Shown here: piece after piece, positions 38,954 to 38,979 of the stretch | Position numbering within the stretch: position 1 is the stretch's first letter | Layout: every line of letters begins with the position of its first letter | Assembly (NCBI GenBank): GCA_033557835.1 | Contig: JAWQRO010000438.1 | Coordinates: 1-38,979 of the forward strand | Direction: 5' to 3' | Source of the DNA: Helochares maculicollis | Lineage: Eukaryota; Arthropoda; Insecta; Coleoptera; Hydrophilidae | DNA length: 38,979 nt | Notes under the pieces: model-generated | Seen by the model: the letters and a program-made list of their open reading frames with translations, nothing else | Told to the model about the DNA's origin: nothing | The model's database searches: none | Made by a program: the position numbers and the translations under genes

Positions 38954-38979
38954 CTATATATATATATATATATATATAT
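38954..38979. repeat. (TA)n microsatellite at the window end
   Basis: An uninterrupted run of alternating T and A reaches the last base, so its true length is unknown. Confidence 0.95.

Overview
This is a nuclear, AT-rich, gene-poor window of a metazoan genome, most likely an insect or other arthropod. The signs are several decayed mariner transposons, spliceosomal introns with GTAAGT-type donors, two introns of about 80-120 bp, and many AT-rich dispersed repeats. No bacterial gene structure, rRNA, CRISPR array or intact tRNA gene is visible. The species cannot be named from the sequence.

The one host gene I can support lies on the minus strand at about 30.5-36.9 kb. It is split over at least four exons (36824-36903, 35619-35892, 30978-31184, 30702-30898), with a probable short last exon (30555-30585). 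Each junction has GT/AG borders and the phases fit, giving an open frame of 262 codons. The core encoded by exon 2 resembles the uncharacterised vertebrate protein C2orf81. Intron 2 (4.4 kb) holds several repeats: an unrecognised decayed coding repeat (31.4-32.5 kb), a long repeat with a tRNA-like segment (33.5-34.7 kb) and a transposon-derived fragment resembling a SWIM-type zinc finger on the other strand (34.8-35.2 kb).

The rest, left to right. 1-3.0 kb holds nothing recognised. 3.0-7.3 kb has degenerate AT-rich repeats around two mariner remnants (3.5-4.4 and 4.6-5.5 kb) and a 140-bp tandem repeat (5.5-5.9 kb). 8.7-9.7 kb is less AT-rich, with no credible gene. 10.1-10.9 kb is purine-rich and may be a LINE ORF1 relic. 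A third mariner remnant is at 13.3-14.4 kb. Dispersed repeats fill much of 12.7-23.5 kb: family R2 (terminal hairpin plus a tRNA-Arg-like segment) and family R1 (marked by a GC-rich TTCGCTTA/CGCTCGCT module). A GC-richer segment of unknown nature is at 20.6-21.5 kb. 25.4-28.1 kb has three minisatellites with 18-, 15- and 21-bp units, all multiples of three and all readable as peptide repeats on the plus strand. 37.4-38.9 kb is a diverged direct duplication carrying the GC-rich module.

The most interesting points are the split C2orf81-like gene, the R2 family with an internal tRNA-Arg(CCT)-like segment, the GC-rich module shared by different repeats, and the cluster of codon-length minisatellites. 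All comparisons to known families are from memory and by eye; no search was run.
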